Assembly: GCA_050303815.1 (NCBI GenBank)
Contig: JBNLCM010000088.1
Span: 1 to 48,536, forward strand
DNA length: 48,536 bases
Direction of reading: 5' to 3'
Origin: Cognatazoarcus sp050303815
GTDB lineage: Bacteria > Pseudomonadota > Gammaproteobacteria > Burkholderiales > Rhodocyclaceae
Both the position numbers and the translations under genes were made by a program. The notes below the pieces were generated by a model. The model saw only the letters and a program-made list of their open reading frames with translations. It did no database searches and was not told where the DNA came from. Below are positions 32,792 through 41,599 of the stretch, one piece after another (positions within the stretch are counted from its first letter, which is position 1; each line of letters starts with the position of its first letter).

Positions 32792-33717
32792 TGGCCGAGC
32801 CGCTTATCCGGAACGGCGTCGTCATTGACGACACCTTCGCCGAGGCCTTCCCGATGAAGGCTACCCGCCTGATCATCACGGCGCACAACGCCACCTGGGC
32901 GATGCACGCCGCGACGGCCACCACCGGCTTCGCCACCTCCGTCATTGCCTGCGGTTGCGAGGCCGGCGTCGAGCGCCGGTTGTCGGCCGACGAAACGCCG
33001 GACGGGCGTCCGGGCGTCGCCGTGCTGATCTTCTCCATGTCCGGCAAGGAACTCGCCAAGCAGATCGAGCGCCGGGTCGGCCAGTGCGTGCTGACCTGCC
33101 CGACGACCGCCGTCTATGCCGGCCTCGACGAAGGTGAACCGGTGGCCCTGGGGCGCAACCTGCGTTTCTTCGGCGATGGCTGGCAGATCTCCAAGATGAT
33201 CGATGGCAAGCGCTACTGGCGGGTGCCGGTGATGGACGGCGAATTCGTCGCCGAGGAGACCACCGCCGTCACGAAGGGCGTCGGCGGCGGCAACCTGCTG
33301 ATCCTGGCGCGCGATACCGACACCGCTCTGGCGGCCGCCGAGGCGGGTGTCGCGGCGATGCGCACGGTGCCGAACGTCATCATGCCCTTCCCGGGCGGCG
33401 TGGTCCGCTCCGGCTCGAAGGTCGGCAGCAAGTACCCGGCCCTGATGGCCTCCACCAACGATGCCTTTTGCCCGGCGCTGACCCCGCTGGCGAAGAGGAG
33501 CGAACTGTCCGACGAGGTACGCTGCGTGATGGAGATCGTGATTGACGGCCTCACCGACGCCGATGTCTCCGCTGCCACCCGGGCCGGCATGGCCGCGATC
33601 ATCGAGCGCGGCAGCGAGGCGGGCGTGCTGCGCCTGTCCGCCGGCAACTACGGCGGCAAGCTGGGGCCCTTCCACTTCCATCTCCACCAGTTGCTGGGCG
33701 GGGAGGGGGCGCCATGA
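32791..33717 (+). CDS. fhcD: Formylmethylofuran:H4MPT formyltransferase
   Basis: The 308-residue subunit moves the formyl group from H4MPT to methylofuran in the Fhc complex. It is a close match to archaeal Ftr/FhcD. DDTFAEAFPMKATRLIITAH opens the protein, GVGGGNLLILA lies in the middle, and MPFPGGVVRSGSKVGSKYP and LSAGNYGGKLGPFHFHLHQL come later. It shares one base with the fhcA stop and four with the fhcC start. Confidence 0.95.
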   Translation: MAEPLIRNGVVIDDTFAEAFPMKATRLIITAHNATWAMHAATATTGFATSVIACGCEAGVERRLSADETPDGRPGVAVLIFSMSGKELAKQIERRVGQCVLTCPTTAVYAGLDEGEPVALGRNLRFFGDGWQISKMIDGKRYWRVPVMDGEFVAEETTAVTKGVGGGNLLILARDTDTALAAAEAGVAAMRTVPNVIMPFPGGVVRSGSKVGSKYPALMASTNDAFCPALTPLAKRSELSDEVRCVMEIVIDGLTDADVSAATRAGMAAIIERGSEAGVLRLSAGNYGGKLGPFHFHLHQLLGGEGAP

Positions 33718-34532
33718 GCCAGGCCTGCCTGCTGCGCCTGAAGGCTGCGCTGCCCGTTGGCGTTGACGCCTCGGGCCTGCTGCCCGAGCGGCTGACCAGT
33801 CTCTCCATCGACGAGATCGCGCGGCTGCCCATGGAGGTGGGGCGCGAGGAGTTCGCCCTGGGCGAGCTCTTCGACATTTCGCTGCGCGAGTCCGATGCGG
33901 TCGAGCTCCGGCTCGAGGGCGACTGCCGCAAGTTGCACGGGCTCGGCCGGGGCATGGCCGCCGGCCGCCTGGTGGTCGATGGACCGGTCGGCGACCAGGT
34001 CGGCGCCGAAATGCGGGGCGGCGAGATCCTGGTGTGCGGCGACGCGGGTGACCTCGCCGCCGGCGCCATGGCGGGCGGCCGGCTCGAGGTTGGCGGCTCC
34101 GTTGGCGACTTCGCTGCGTCGACCCTGCCCGGCGCGATGGACGGCATGCGGGGTGGCGTCCTGATCGTGCGTGGTAATGCGGGCGACCGCTTCGGCGACC
34201 GGATGCGGCGCGGCGTGGCGGTGGTGCATGGACGCACCGGCGACTTCCTCGCCTCGCGCATGGTCGCGGGCACGATCGCACTGGCGGGTGACACCGGCGC
34301 GCATCCGGGCCACGGCATGCGCCGCGGTACCCTGGTGTTCGCCGGGGCTCAGCCGCGGGTGCCCGACACCTTTGCCGCCACGCATCACGACACCCGCGTC
34401 TTCTGGGCGCTGCTGACCCGCAGCCTGGCGCCGTTCGGCGCGCCCTTCGATGGGCTCGCCGGGCGATGCCCGGCACGGGTGGTCGGTGACCTGGGGGCCG
34501 AGGGCAAGGGCGAGTGGCTGCTGCCCGCCTGA
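33714..34532 (+). CDS. fhcC: Formyltransferase/hydrolase complex subunit C
   Basis: The 272-residue protein forms the right-handed parallel beta-helix of the FwdC/GltS type. Repeats of about 19 residues follow the pattern MRGGEILVCGDAGDLAAGAM, MRGGVLIVRGNAGDRFGDRM and MRRGTLVFAG. It is a structural subunit holding FhcA and FhcB together. Its start overlaps fhcD by four bases; the fae paralogue follows 46 bp downstream with its own ribosome-binding site. Confidence 0.93.
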   Translation: MSQACLLRLKAALPVGVDASGLLPERLTSLSIDEIARLPMEVGREEFALGELFDISLRESDAVELRLEGDCRKLHGLGRGMAAGRLVVDGPVGDQVGAEMRGGEILVCGDAGDLAAGAMAGGRLEVGGSVGDFAASTLPGAMDGMRGGVLIVRGNAGDRFGDRMRRGVAVVHGRTGDFLASRMVAGTIALAGDTGAHPGHGMRRGTLVFAGAQPRVPDTFAATHHDTRVFWALLTRSLAPFGAPFDGLAGRCPARVVGDLGAEGKGEWLLPA

Positions 34533-34578
34533 GCGATCGCCCAACGATTTCCAGCAACGCCTCCCGTCAGGAGACCCC

Positions 34579-35115
34579 ATGATCGAGAAGTACGTATTTC
34601 ACGCCGGCGAAGCCACGGTGCTCGCCGCAGAAGGCCAATGCACCGATGCGATGCCCGAGATCCTCATTGGCCGCAAGGACGGGCCCGTTGGCCAGGCCTT
34701 CGCCAACATGATGGCGCAGACCAAGGGCCACACCGCGATGTTCGCCATCCGCGCCTGCAACCAGCTGGTCCGCCCGGCCACCATCATGGTGCCCAAGGTG
34801 ACCCTCAAGGACATGGCCAACATCGACCTGTTCGGCGGCGTGGTCCAGGCCGCCACGGCCGATGCGGTGCTCGACTGCGTGATTGAGGGCATCATCCCGC
34901 GCGACGTGGCCAACGACCTGTGCATCATCAGCCTGGTGTGGATCGACCCCGGCTGCGCCAAGCACCCGGACCTGGACAAGAAGGACATGTACCGCACCAA
35001 CTACGAGGCGACCAAGCTGGCGATCCAGCGCGCGCTGGCCGACGAACCGTCCTTCGACGAGCTGATCGCCAACCGGCAGAGGATCCGCCACGACATGGAC
35101 GACTGGAGCGACTGA
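34579..35115 (+). CDS. Fae paralogue lacking the catalytic histidine
   Basis: The 178-residue protein is clearly homologous to Fae (PEILIGRKDGPVGQAFANMM, then RPATIMVPKVTLKDM, then YRTNYEATKLAIQRALADEP). The segment corresponding to the Fae active site reads EGQCTDAMPEILIG, with Met where Fae (10969 copy: VAHIDLILG) has the catalytic His. It belongs with the Fae2/Fae3-type homologues, whose role is unknown; formaldehyde sensing or carrier binding is possible. GGAGA precedes the ATG. It follows fhcC and probably shares its promoter. A CAKHPDLDKKDMY insert with a cysteine is absent from the true Fae. Confidence 0.88.
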   Translation: MIEKYVFHAGEATVLAAEGQCTDAMPEILIGRKDGPVGQAFANMMAQTKGHTAMFAIRACNQLVRPATIMVPKVTLKDMANIDLFGGVVQAATADAVLDCVIEGIIPRDVANDLCIISLVWIDPGCAKHPDLDKKDMYRTNYEATKLAIQRALADEPSFDELIANRQRIRHDMDDWSD

Positions 35116-35127
35116 GCCCGCGTTTGC

Positions 35128-35149
35128 CCGGCCCGCTGGCGCGGGCCGG
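35128..35149 (+). terminator. GC-rich hairpin between the fae paralogue and pabBC
   Basis: A perfect 9-bp stem (CCGGCCCGC, loop TGGC, GCGGGCCGG) is followed only by TTAG. It may be a weak terminator or an mRNA boundary structure 14 bp before the pabBC ATG. Confidence 0.5.
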
Positions 35150-35163
35150 TTAGACTTCGCGCC

Positions 35164-37035
35164 ATGGACTGCTTCGCCCTGCTCGACGACTGCGCCGCCA
35201 CCGATGCGGCGCCCACCAGCCGCCTCTACTCCGGTTTCCGGCGCGAGGTCCGCTGCGCCGACCCCACCACCCTCGACACCGTCTGCGCCGACGTGGATCG
35301 CGCCCTGCGGGGCGGCCTGCATGTCGTCGTGCTGGCCGACTACGAGTGGGGCGCCCGCCTGCTCGGCGCCGGTCACGGCGCCATTCCGGCCGGCGACGCC
35401 GGCGCACTGCGGTTTCTGTTGTTCGACCGGCTCGATCGCCTCGATGGGCCGGCGGTGGATGCCTGGCTCGCCGCACGTGAGGCGGACGAGCGAGGCGGCC
35501 CGGCGGCCGAACCCGCCCCGGCCGGGATCCTCGATGTGGCGCCCAGCGTAGACCGCCGCGCCTTCTGCGAGGCGATCGATCGCATCCACGCCGCGATCAC
35601 GGCTGGCGAAACCTACCAGGTCAATTACACCTACCGGCTCGACTTTCGCAGCTATGGCCCGCCGGTCGCGCTATACCGCCGCCTGCGGGCGCGCCAGCCG
35701 GTGCGCTTCGGCGCGTTCATCGTCCTGCCTCCGGGCGAGGGGCCGACCCACGTGCTGTCCTGCTCGCCCGAACTGTTCCTGCGCAACGAGGGCGGCAGGC
35801 TGTCTGCACGGCCGATGAAGGGCACGGCCTCCCGCGCGCAGGTCGCGGAGGGCGACAGCGAGATCGCGCGGATGTTGGCCGAGGACACGAAGAACCGCGC
35901 CGAAAACCTGATGATCGTCGACCTGCTGCGCAACGACCTCGGCCGGGTCGCCGAGACCGGCAGCGTCAAGGTGCCGGCGCTCTTTTCGGTCGAGCCGTAC
36001 CAGACCGTCTTCCAGATGACCTCGACCATCGAGGCGCAGCTGCCCGCGGCGACGGGATTTGCCGACCTGATGCGGGCACTCTTCCCCTGCGGGTCGATCA
36101 CCGGCGCGCCCAAGCACCGCACGATGCAGATCATCGCGGCACTCGAGACTACGCCACGCGGCCTCTACACCGGAGGCATCGGCTGGCTCGAGGCGCCCGG
36201 CGAGGGCCGGGCTTGCGGCGACTTCTGCCTGTCGGTGGCGATCCGCACCGTCACCCTCGAGGCCCGCGACTCGGGTCTGGCGGCGGGGCGGATGGGGGTC
36301 GGCGCAGGGATCACCATCGACAGTCGGGCTGGCGAAGAATATGAAGAATGCGTGCTCAAGGCGCGCTTCCTGACCGGGCTTGACCCCGGTTTCTACCTCT
36401 TCGAGACCATGCATGCGAGTCGCGCCGACGGCGTGCGGCACCTGGACCGTCATCTCGCGCGTCTGGCGTCCAGCGCCGTCCGTCTGGGTTTCGACTGTGA
36501 CGTGGCCCACGTCGGCGAGGTCGTCGCGGCCCAGGCCCGCGGCCTGCCTGCGGGGGGCAGCAGCCGTCTGCGGCTTGCCCTTCATCGGGACGGCCGTTTC
36601 GATCTCGTCGTTGCGCCCCTCGACAGCATCGCGCGCGACGCCGATGGAACGGTCGGCCTGTTGCTGGCCAGTGACCCGATCGACGGCAGCGACCCCTTCC
36701 TGGCGCACAAGACCACGCTGCGCCAGCGATACGATCTGGCGCTGGGGCAGGCGATGGCCCAGGGGGCCTTCGACGTGCTGTTCTTCAATCGTGCAGGGCA
36801 CCTCACCGAGGGTGCCCGCAGCAACGTGTTTGTCCGGCTGGACGGCAACTGGTTCACCCCGCCGCTGGCGGAGGGCCTGCTGCCCGGCGTGATGCGCAGT
36901 GTCCTGCTCGAGGACCCGGCCTACGGTGCCACCGAGCGGGTGCTGACCCGCGCCGATCTCGAACGGGCCGACGCCGTCCTTGCCTGCAATGCGCTGCGCG
37001 GCGCCTTGCCCGCCCGAATCAGCGGAACCTGCTGA
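35164..37035 (+). CDS. pabB: Aminodeoxychorismate synthase component I fused to aminodeoxychorismate lyase
   Basis: The 623-residue product joins two enzymes of p-aminobenzoate synthesis. The PabB part (about 1-400) has ARPMKGTASRAQVAEGDSE, ENLMIVDLLRNDLGRV and the catalytic FPCGSITGAPKHRTMQII. The class IV aminotransferase part (PabC, about 405-620) has PFLAHKTTLRQRYDLALGQ, with the PLP lysine, and LTEGARSNVFV. p-Aminobenzoate feeds folate and, through MptG, H4MPT. Such fusions are known in many bacteria. No glutaminase PabA is in the window. The gene lies behind fhc and overlaps the HAD gene by one base. Confidence 0.92.
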   Translation: MDCFALLDDCAATDAAPTSRLYSGFRREVRCADPTTLDTVCADVDRALRGGLHVVVLADYEWGARLLGAGHGAIPAGDAGALRFLLFDRLDRLDGPAVDAWLAAREADERGGPAAEPAPAGILDVAPSVDRRAFCEAIDRIHAAITAGETYQVNYTYRLDFRSYGPPVALYRRLRARQPVRFGAFIVLPPGEGPTHVLSCSPELFLRNEGGRLSARPMKGTASRAQVAEGDSEIARMLAEDTKNRAENLMIVDLLRNDLGRVAETGSVKVPALFSVEPYQTVFQMTSTIEAQLPAATGFADLMRALFPCGSITGAPKHRTMQIIAALETTPRGLYTGGIGWLEAPGEGRACGDFCLSVAIRTVTLEARDSGLAAGRMGVGAGITIDSRAGEEYEECVLKARFLTGLDPGFYLFETMHASRADGVRHLDRHLARLASSAVRLGFDCDVAHVGEVVAAQARGLPAGGSSRLRLALHRDGRFDLVVAPLDSIARDADGTVGLLLASDPIDGSDPFLAHKTTLRQRYDLALGQAMAQGAFDVLFFNRAGHLTEGARSNVFVRLDGNWFTPPLAEGLLPGVMRSVLLEDPAYGATERVLTRADLERADAVLACNALRGALPARISGTC

Positions 37036-37703
37036 TGCGCCTGGCCCTGTTCGATCTCGACCATACCCTGATCCCCTTCGACTCGACCATGGTGTGGCTC
37101 CGCTACCTGGTCGAGACGGGCGAAGTGGATGCCGGGCGCGATGCCGCCTACCTGGACTGCTGCCGGCAGTACGTGGCCGGTGAGCTCGATGTCGCCGGCC
37201 TGCATGCCTGCGCGCTGGTGCCCCTGTCGCGGCGGGAAATGGCTGAGGTGGGCGACTGGCAGGCCCGGTTCGCCCGCGACTGCCTCACGGCCGAGGTGCC
37301 GGAGGCTGCGCGTCGCCTCATCGAGCGGCATCATGCGCGGGGCGACACCTGCTGCATCGTGACCAACACCACCGACATTGTCGCCGAGCCCTTTGCCCGC
37401 GCCCTCGGCGTCCCGCACCTGATTGCCAGCCGCATCCGCCGCGAGGGCGAGTGTCTCACCGGGGACATCGACGGCGAGCCCTGCCACGGCTTCGGCAAGG
37501 TCCGTCTGGTTAGTGGCTGGCTGGCCGGCCAGGGCCAGTCCTGGGATCGGCTCGAGTGGAGTGGCTTCTATTCCGACTCGATCAGCGATCTGCCGCTGCT
37601 GAGCTTCGTCCGGGAACCTGTCGCCGTGGCACCCGACGCGGCGCTCCGCGCCCACGCGGGGCGGGAAGGCTGGCGCGTGGTGGAGACCCTCGCCGATGCA
37701 TGA
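37035..37703 (+). CDS. HAD-superfamily phosphatase, subfamily IB
   Basis: The 222-residue hydrolase has the catalytic DLDHT (Asp7 and Asp9) in MRLALFDLDHTLIPFDSTMV. CIVTNTTDIVAEPFARALG is motif II, and SGFYSDSISDLPLLSFV is the metal-binding end. It resembles serine phosphatase- and histidinol phosphatase-like members (SerB/HAD-IB). The substrate is unknown. Following pabBC with a TGATG overlap, it could remove a phosphate from a pterin or furan intermediate of cofactor synthesis, but this rests only on position. Confidence 0.85.
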   Translation: MRLALFDLDHTLIPFDSTMVWLRYLVETGEVDAGRDAAYLDCCRQYVAGELDVAGLHACALVPLSRREMAEVGDWQARFARDCLTAEVPEAARRLIERHHARGDTCCIVTNTTDIVAEPFARALGVPHLIASRIRREGECLTGDIDGEPCHGFGKVRLVSGWLAGQGQSWDRLEWSGFYSDSISDLPLLSFVREPVAVAPDAALRAHAGREGWRVVETLADA

Positions 37704-38266
37704 CGGCGCGCCCGCCAGGCGGCCTGCGCGGGGTGCCCGACGTATGCCTGCTGCCGGCAATACGCAACGGGGCCCGGGTGGCGAAGGACGGACGCACGGA
37801 ATCCGCGCCGGGCCTGGCTGCCCGTGCGCTGCGGCTGAGCCGCGCCCCCGGTTGGCAGGGCGGTCTCGCCAAGCTGGGCTACGCCTCGCGTGGCGTCGCG
37901 TATCTGATCGTCGGCACGCCGGCCCTGCTGCGCGCGTTCGGGGCGGGCGGCGCGGCGGTCGGCCGGCGTGACGGGCTGCTCCACCCGCCCGGCGAACCCG
38001 TCGGGACCGGCGTCCTGGGGCTCCTCGCGGTCGGCCCGGGCCCTGTCCTGGCCCGGTGGGCCCTGGACCGTGCTGGCGGCCGGCAGGTGCCTTCGTCGCC
38101 TAGGCGGGTGTGGTCCGCAACCCGGCCGGAGCGGGTGGCCTGCGCGAGGTGCTGCTCGCGCTGGCGCGCCAGCCCTTCGGCATGGGCCTGCTTGGCGTGA
38201 TGGGCGCGGGCCTGCTGGCGATCGGGCTCTACAGCCTGTCCGAGGCGGTTTTCCGACGGATCGACG
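37700..38266 (+). pseudogene. Degenerate DUF1206 membrane protein gene
   Basis: DUF1206 proteins contain three repeats of a helical membrane unit. Here one frame (from an ATG overlapping the HAD stop) gives LAKLGYASRGVAYLIVGTPA and a partial second helix (VLGLLAVGPGPVLARWAL), then degenerates. From about 38110 another frame gives AGGLREVLLALARQPFGMGL, LGVMGAGLLAIGLYSLSEAV and a terminal FRRID, the end of a DUF1206 repeat. The middle repeat is missing, and the two pieces are in different frames. This is best explained by an internal deletion with frameshift. The exact limits are approximate. Confidence 0.7.
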
Positions 38267-38340
38267 GGCCGCCGGTAAGCCACCGGTGGCCCCGTCCGGG
38301 TGTCAAAGCCTGCGGATTGCGGCTGCCGGGGGCCGCCGAC

Positions 38341-40971
38341 CTATGCCCGGCGGCCGCGCCGGGCCGTAGCTGGTGGCCGGCGGCCCCGCAGGCTTGCACT
38401 GGCGAGCAGCGCAGCCAGCGCCAGCGTGATCAGGGCCAGCGAACCGGGCTCCGGGACCGTGGCTTCGGCGATCGTCAGGCGGAAGATCTCCACCAGCCGC
38501 CCATCGACGAGATCGCTGACGATGGCCGTCGAGGCGATGAAGCCGCCGCCGAGGCCAAGGAAAGTCTGGCTGGAGAACATGCCGTCGATGCCGTCCGCCA
38601 GGCTGGAGACGATGAGGTCGAACTCGGCCGGTCCGCTCGGCGCGAGGGTGGAGAGATCCACCAGCAGGTCGCCATCGAGCACGGCGCGGCCGACATCGAA
38701 GGCGCCATAGCCGTTGCCCCGGTCGATGCCGTGAACCGCGAAGTCGAGCGTTGCGCCGACATCGAGGAAAAGCAGATCGCCGACGGCGGCCAGGCTGCGA
38801 TCGAGCGAGACGGTACCCAGCCCGAACAGGGTGCCGAAATTCGAGCTCGAGCCGACGCGCAGCCCGCCCGCGATCGACAGGTCGCTACTGACCAGGCGCA
38901 GCTCGCCGCTGCCGCCGGTGAAGCCCGGTCCGACGATGGCATCGCCCCCCACCTGCATCGAGACGCCGTCGAGGGCCAGCACGCCCTGGGTCGGCGCACC
39001 ACCCAGGCCATTGAATGCGGTCACGCTCAGGCCACCGGCAATCTGCGCATTGGCATTGCGGATGGAGACGAGGCCGTTGGCGCCTGTGCCATTGCCAATG
39101 GCGAGGCTCTGCGCGTTCAGGTCGGTCCCGTTGAGATGCATCTCGCCGATCGCGCTGGCCTGTCCGCCCGCGCCGCTGGCGACGCTGACATGGCCGACGG
39201 TGAGGGACCCGCCGGTGGTCGACAGTCGCCCGGTGGCGCGGCTCGATGCCAGATTGCCGAAGCCGGACAGTGCCGTGCCGATCGTCAGCGCGGCACTCGG
39301 TGCATTGACGGTGACTTGATCGAGGGTCAGGACGCCTTCGGCGCGGACCGTGTCGACCGCTGTCGCGGCTGAACTATCCGTGACCACTGCGCGGCCGATG
39401 GTGATGGCATTGCCTGCCTCGAGGATCCCGCCGGTCATCAGGACCGTGCCGACGGCCGTGGGGTCGCTGCCTGGGGTCGTGGTGGCGGCAGTGCTGCTCC
39501 GCGCGACGCCAATGTCCAGATTGCCCGTGGTGGCTACGCGGGCGCCGCTCGTCGTGATCTGCCCACTGGCGTTGCCGACTTGGTCGGCGCCGCCGACCGT
39601 GATCGAGGAAAAGCCGGTGACATCGCCCTGGCTGCTTGCCTGGCCGGTGGCGCGCGCACCGGTTCCGATGATCTGGCCGTTGTTCGGCAGCCCCTCGCTG
39701 ACACCGATCTGCAGCGTGCTGTTGACGCCGGTCCCGGCGATGCCGCCCGAACCGGCCGCCAGCGTCCCGTTGGCCGATACATCGTTGAGGATCGTGCCCT
39801 GGACTACGCCGATCCGGTAGGTCGCGAATCCCCCGACTCCGGCGACGGTGGCGTCGCCCGACGCGCTGCCCGTCCCGACATTGCCGGTCAATCCTGCGGC
39901 AAGCGCGTGCCCGACCGTAAAGTTGCCGCCGTCGCCCTTGACCTGGACGCCCGACAGCTTGGCGACGCCGGTGGCGAGGCGTGCGCCGTTGGCGAGGGTC
40001 GTACCGATGTCGATCGAGCCGTTGCTGCGCAGCGTGCCACTGCCGAGCGTGAGCTCGCCGGTTGCGGTGGCCGCCGTGGTGACATTGCCGGTCGCGCGAC
40101 CGACCACCACGTTGCCCACCGGGTTGGCCGACGTGTCGATCGCACCTGCCGTCACCCTGCCGAGGGCCTGTCCGCTGTCGGCCAGGCCGATGGTGAGGTT
40201 CGGCGGGAAGATGCCGTTGATGGCGCCATTCGAGGTGATGGTGCCGCTGACGTCCAGCCGGCCCTCTGCGGAGGATTCGCCGCCCACGTTGCGCCCGACC
40301 TCGAAGGTGCCCCCGCTCAGGTGCAGGTCGCCGCCGGCAACGGTGACGGCGCCCGTGGCGCGGGTCGCCGCGTCGCTGCCGAATGCCACGCCGATGCGTG
40401 GCGTGGCCGTGACATCACCGCCGCTCACATTGACCGCGCCATCCGCTGTCGCCGAGACGCCCCCGGCCACACTGCCGACGACAAGCCCGGCAGCGGCGGT
40501 CAGGGGGCCGCCGGTCACGGTCACCGTTCCGGTCCCGGCCGACCCCGCGGCGATCGGTGCGGTGACTCCCCCGACCGTCATCGCATTGGCCGATAGCGGG
40601 CCGCCGGCGACGGTGATGTGCCCATTGGCGCTGGGGACGTCGCCGCCCGCGACGCCGACGCGGGTGTCGAACACACTGCGCAGGGCGCTGAGCACGCTGG
40701 TGACGAATCCGGAGACGGCGCTGCCACCGCTATCCGCCGCGCCGACCTGCAGGGTCCGCACGTCGACATCGGCGACGGCGTTGGCCGTCCCGCCGTTGTT
40801 GATCAGAGCATCGTCAACCGGTGTTGGCACCTGCTGGGGCAGCCAGTTGCCGGGCGTGTGCCAGTCATCGTTCAGGGCATCCCATGCGATGGGGGCGCCG
40901 AAGGCGGCGGGTGATGCCAGGGCCAGGCACAGGCACAGCGGGCGGATACGGTGTAGCGGTGTGGGCGGCAC
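38341..40971 (-). CDS. PEP-CTERM-sorted, Gly/Thr-rich beta-solenoid surface protein
   Basis: The product of about 876 residues has a signal peptide (LCLCLALASPAAFGAP) and an N-terminal block with a DDWHTPGNWLPQ motif typical of secreted repeat proteins. The long body is built of loosely repeated Gly/Ala/Thr/Val units such as TVTVTGGPLTAAAGLVVGS and GELTLGSGTLRSNGSIDIG. It ends with PEP-CTERM: VPEPGSLALITLALAALLAS and an Arg-rich tail, for exosortase-dependent anchoring. GTG at 40971 is preferred because GGGGAGA lies seven bases upstream; an ATG at 40995 has no such site. The decarboxylase at 42231 belongs to the exosortase A system, linking both to exopolysaccharide or biofilm. Confidence 0.83.
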   Translation of the reverse strand: MPPTPLHRIRPLCLCLALASPAAFGAPIAWDALNDDWHTPGNWLPQQVPTPVDDALINNGGTANAVADVDVRTLQVGAADSGGSAVSGFVTSVLSALRSVFDTRVGVAGGDVPSANGHITVAGGPLSANAMTVGGVTAPIAAGSAGTGTVTVTGGPLTAAAGLVVGSVAGGVSATADGAVNVSGGDVTATPRIGVAFGSDAATRATGAVTVAGGDLHLSGGTFEVGRNVGGESSAEGRLDVSGTITSNGAINGIFPPNLTIGLADSGQALGRVTAGAIDTSANPVGNVVVGRATGNVTTAATATGELTLGSGTLRSNGSIDIGTTLANGARLATGVAKLSGVQVKGDGGNFTVGHALAAGLTGNVGTGSASGDATVAGVGGFATYRIGVVQGTILNDVSANGTLAAGSGGIAGTGVNSTLQIGVSEGLPNNGQIIGTGARATGQASSQGDVTGFSSITVGGADQVGNASGQITTSGARVATTGNLDIGVARSSTAATTTPGSDPTAVGTVLMTGGILEAGNAITIGRAVVTDSSAATAVDTVRAEGVLTLDQVTVNAPSAALTIGTALSGFGNLASSRATGRLSTTGGSLTVGHVSVASGAGGQASAIGEMHLNGTDLNAQSLAIGNGTGANGLVSIRNANAQIAGGLSVTAFNGLGGAPTQGVLALDGVSMQVGGDAIVGPGFTGGSGELRLVSSDLSIAGGLRVGSSSNFGTLFGLGTVSLDRSLAAVGDLLFLDVGATLDFAVHGIDRGNGYGAFDVGRAVLDGDLLVDLSTLAPSGPAEFDLIVSSLADGIDGMFSSQTFLGLGGGFIASTAIVSDLVDGRLVEIFRLTIAEATVPEPGSLALITLALAALLASASLRGRRPPATARRGRRA

Positions 40972-41154
40972 GTTTGTCTCCCCGACGGTTGTCATGGCCG
41001 TGGGTCGCAAGTTCGGCGCCTGGTGGTTCTAAGTGACTCATTCTGCGGGATTGTCAGCGGCCCGACGTCATGAGGCGGGGCGGGGGCTGTAAGGTGGGTC
41101 GACGCATTCGCGTGGAGGGGGGACACCGGCGGCGGCCACTTGGTGAACGGAAAC

Positions 41155-41180
41155 GGGCTCCGCGTGGCGGCGCGGAGCCC
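41155..41180 (-). terminator. Perfect hairpin after the small membrane protein gene
   Basis: GGGCTCCGCG, loop of six, CGCGGAGCCC forms a 10-bp stem 53 bp downstream of the gene ending at 41233 (minus strand), followed there by GTTTCC. It also lies upstream of the PEP-CTERM gene and so separates the two units. Confidence 0.6.
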
Positions 41181-41232
41181 GGTGGGGAAGGCGGCGCGAT
41201 CGGGCCGACCGTGGCGCGGCCGGCGGGGCCAC

Positions 41233-41454
41233 TCAGGGCCGTCTCGAACCCAAGCCGAGAACCAAGCCACCGACGACGATGACCGCGAGCCCGGCCCACA
41301 GGGGTACGTTGACGTCCTTGCGCTCCTCGATCTTCAGTTCCACCGGGCCGACCTTCACGGGCGTATGTTCCTCGGTATACGAGAAACCGCCATAGGCGAC
41401 AGCCAGCACGCCGGTCACGAGCAGGGCGATGGCGATCAGTTTGCTTCCGTTCAT
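41233..41454 (-). CDS. Small two-helix membrane protein (DUF3185-like)
   Basis: The 73-residue product has two membrane segments (KLIAIALLVTGVLAVAYGGF and VPLWAGLAVIVVGGLVLGLG) separated by a charged loop with TPVKVGPVELKIEE. This layout is that of the DUF3185 family of small inner-membrane proteins, whose function is unknown. GGAGA lies eight bases before the ATG. It stands alone between hairpin and folK. Confidence 0.78.
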   Translation of the reverse strand: MNGSKLIAIALLVTGVLAVAYGGFSYTEEHTPVKVGPVELKIEERKDVNVPLWAGLAVIVVGGLVLGLGSRRP

Positions 41455-41599
41455 GGTGTTCTCCGGTTTCCAGGAAGCCGCGACGCGGCGACGGCTTCAT
41501 TAGGCGCCGGCGAACGGGGTCAGCGTGTAGGACGACGCCGGCCTGGCCTGCCGGTGGATGCTGATTCGGGGCGCGCGGATGGTGGGCCGGCGTGGCCCC

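Noticed and set aside
38110..39372. Plus-strand open frame of 420 codons opposite the PEP-CTERM gene
   Set aside because: Only its first 50 or so codons resemble DUF1206 (the pseudogene end); the rest is antisense to a repeat protein.
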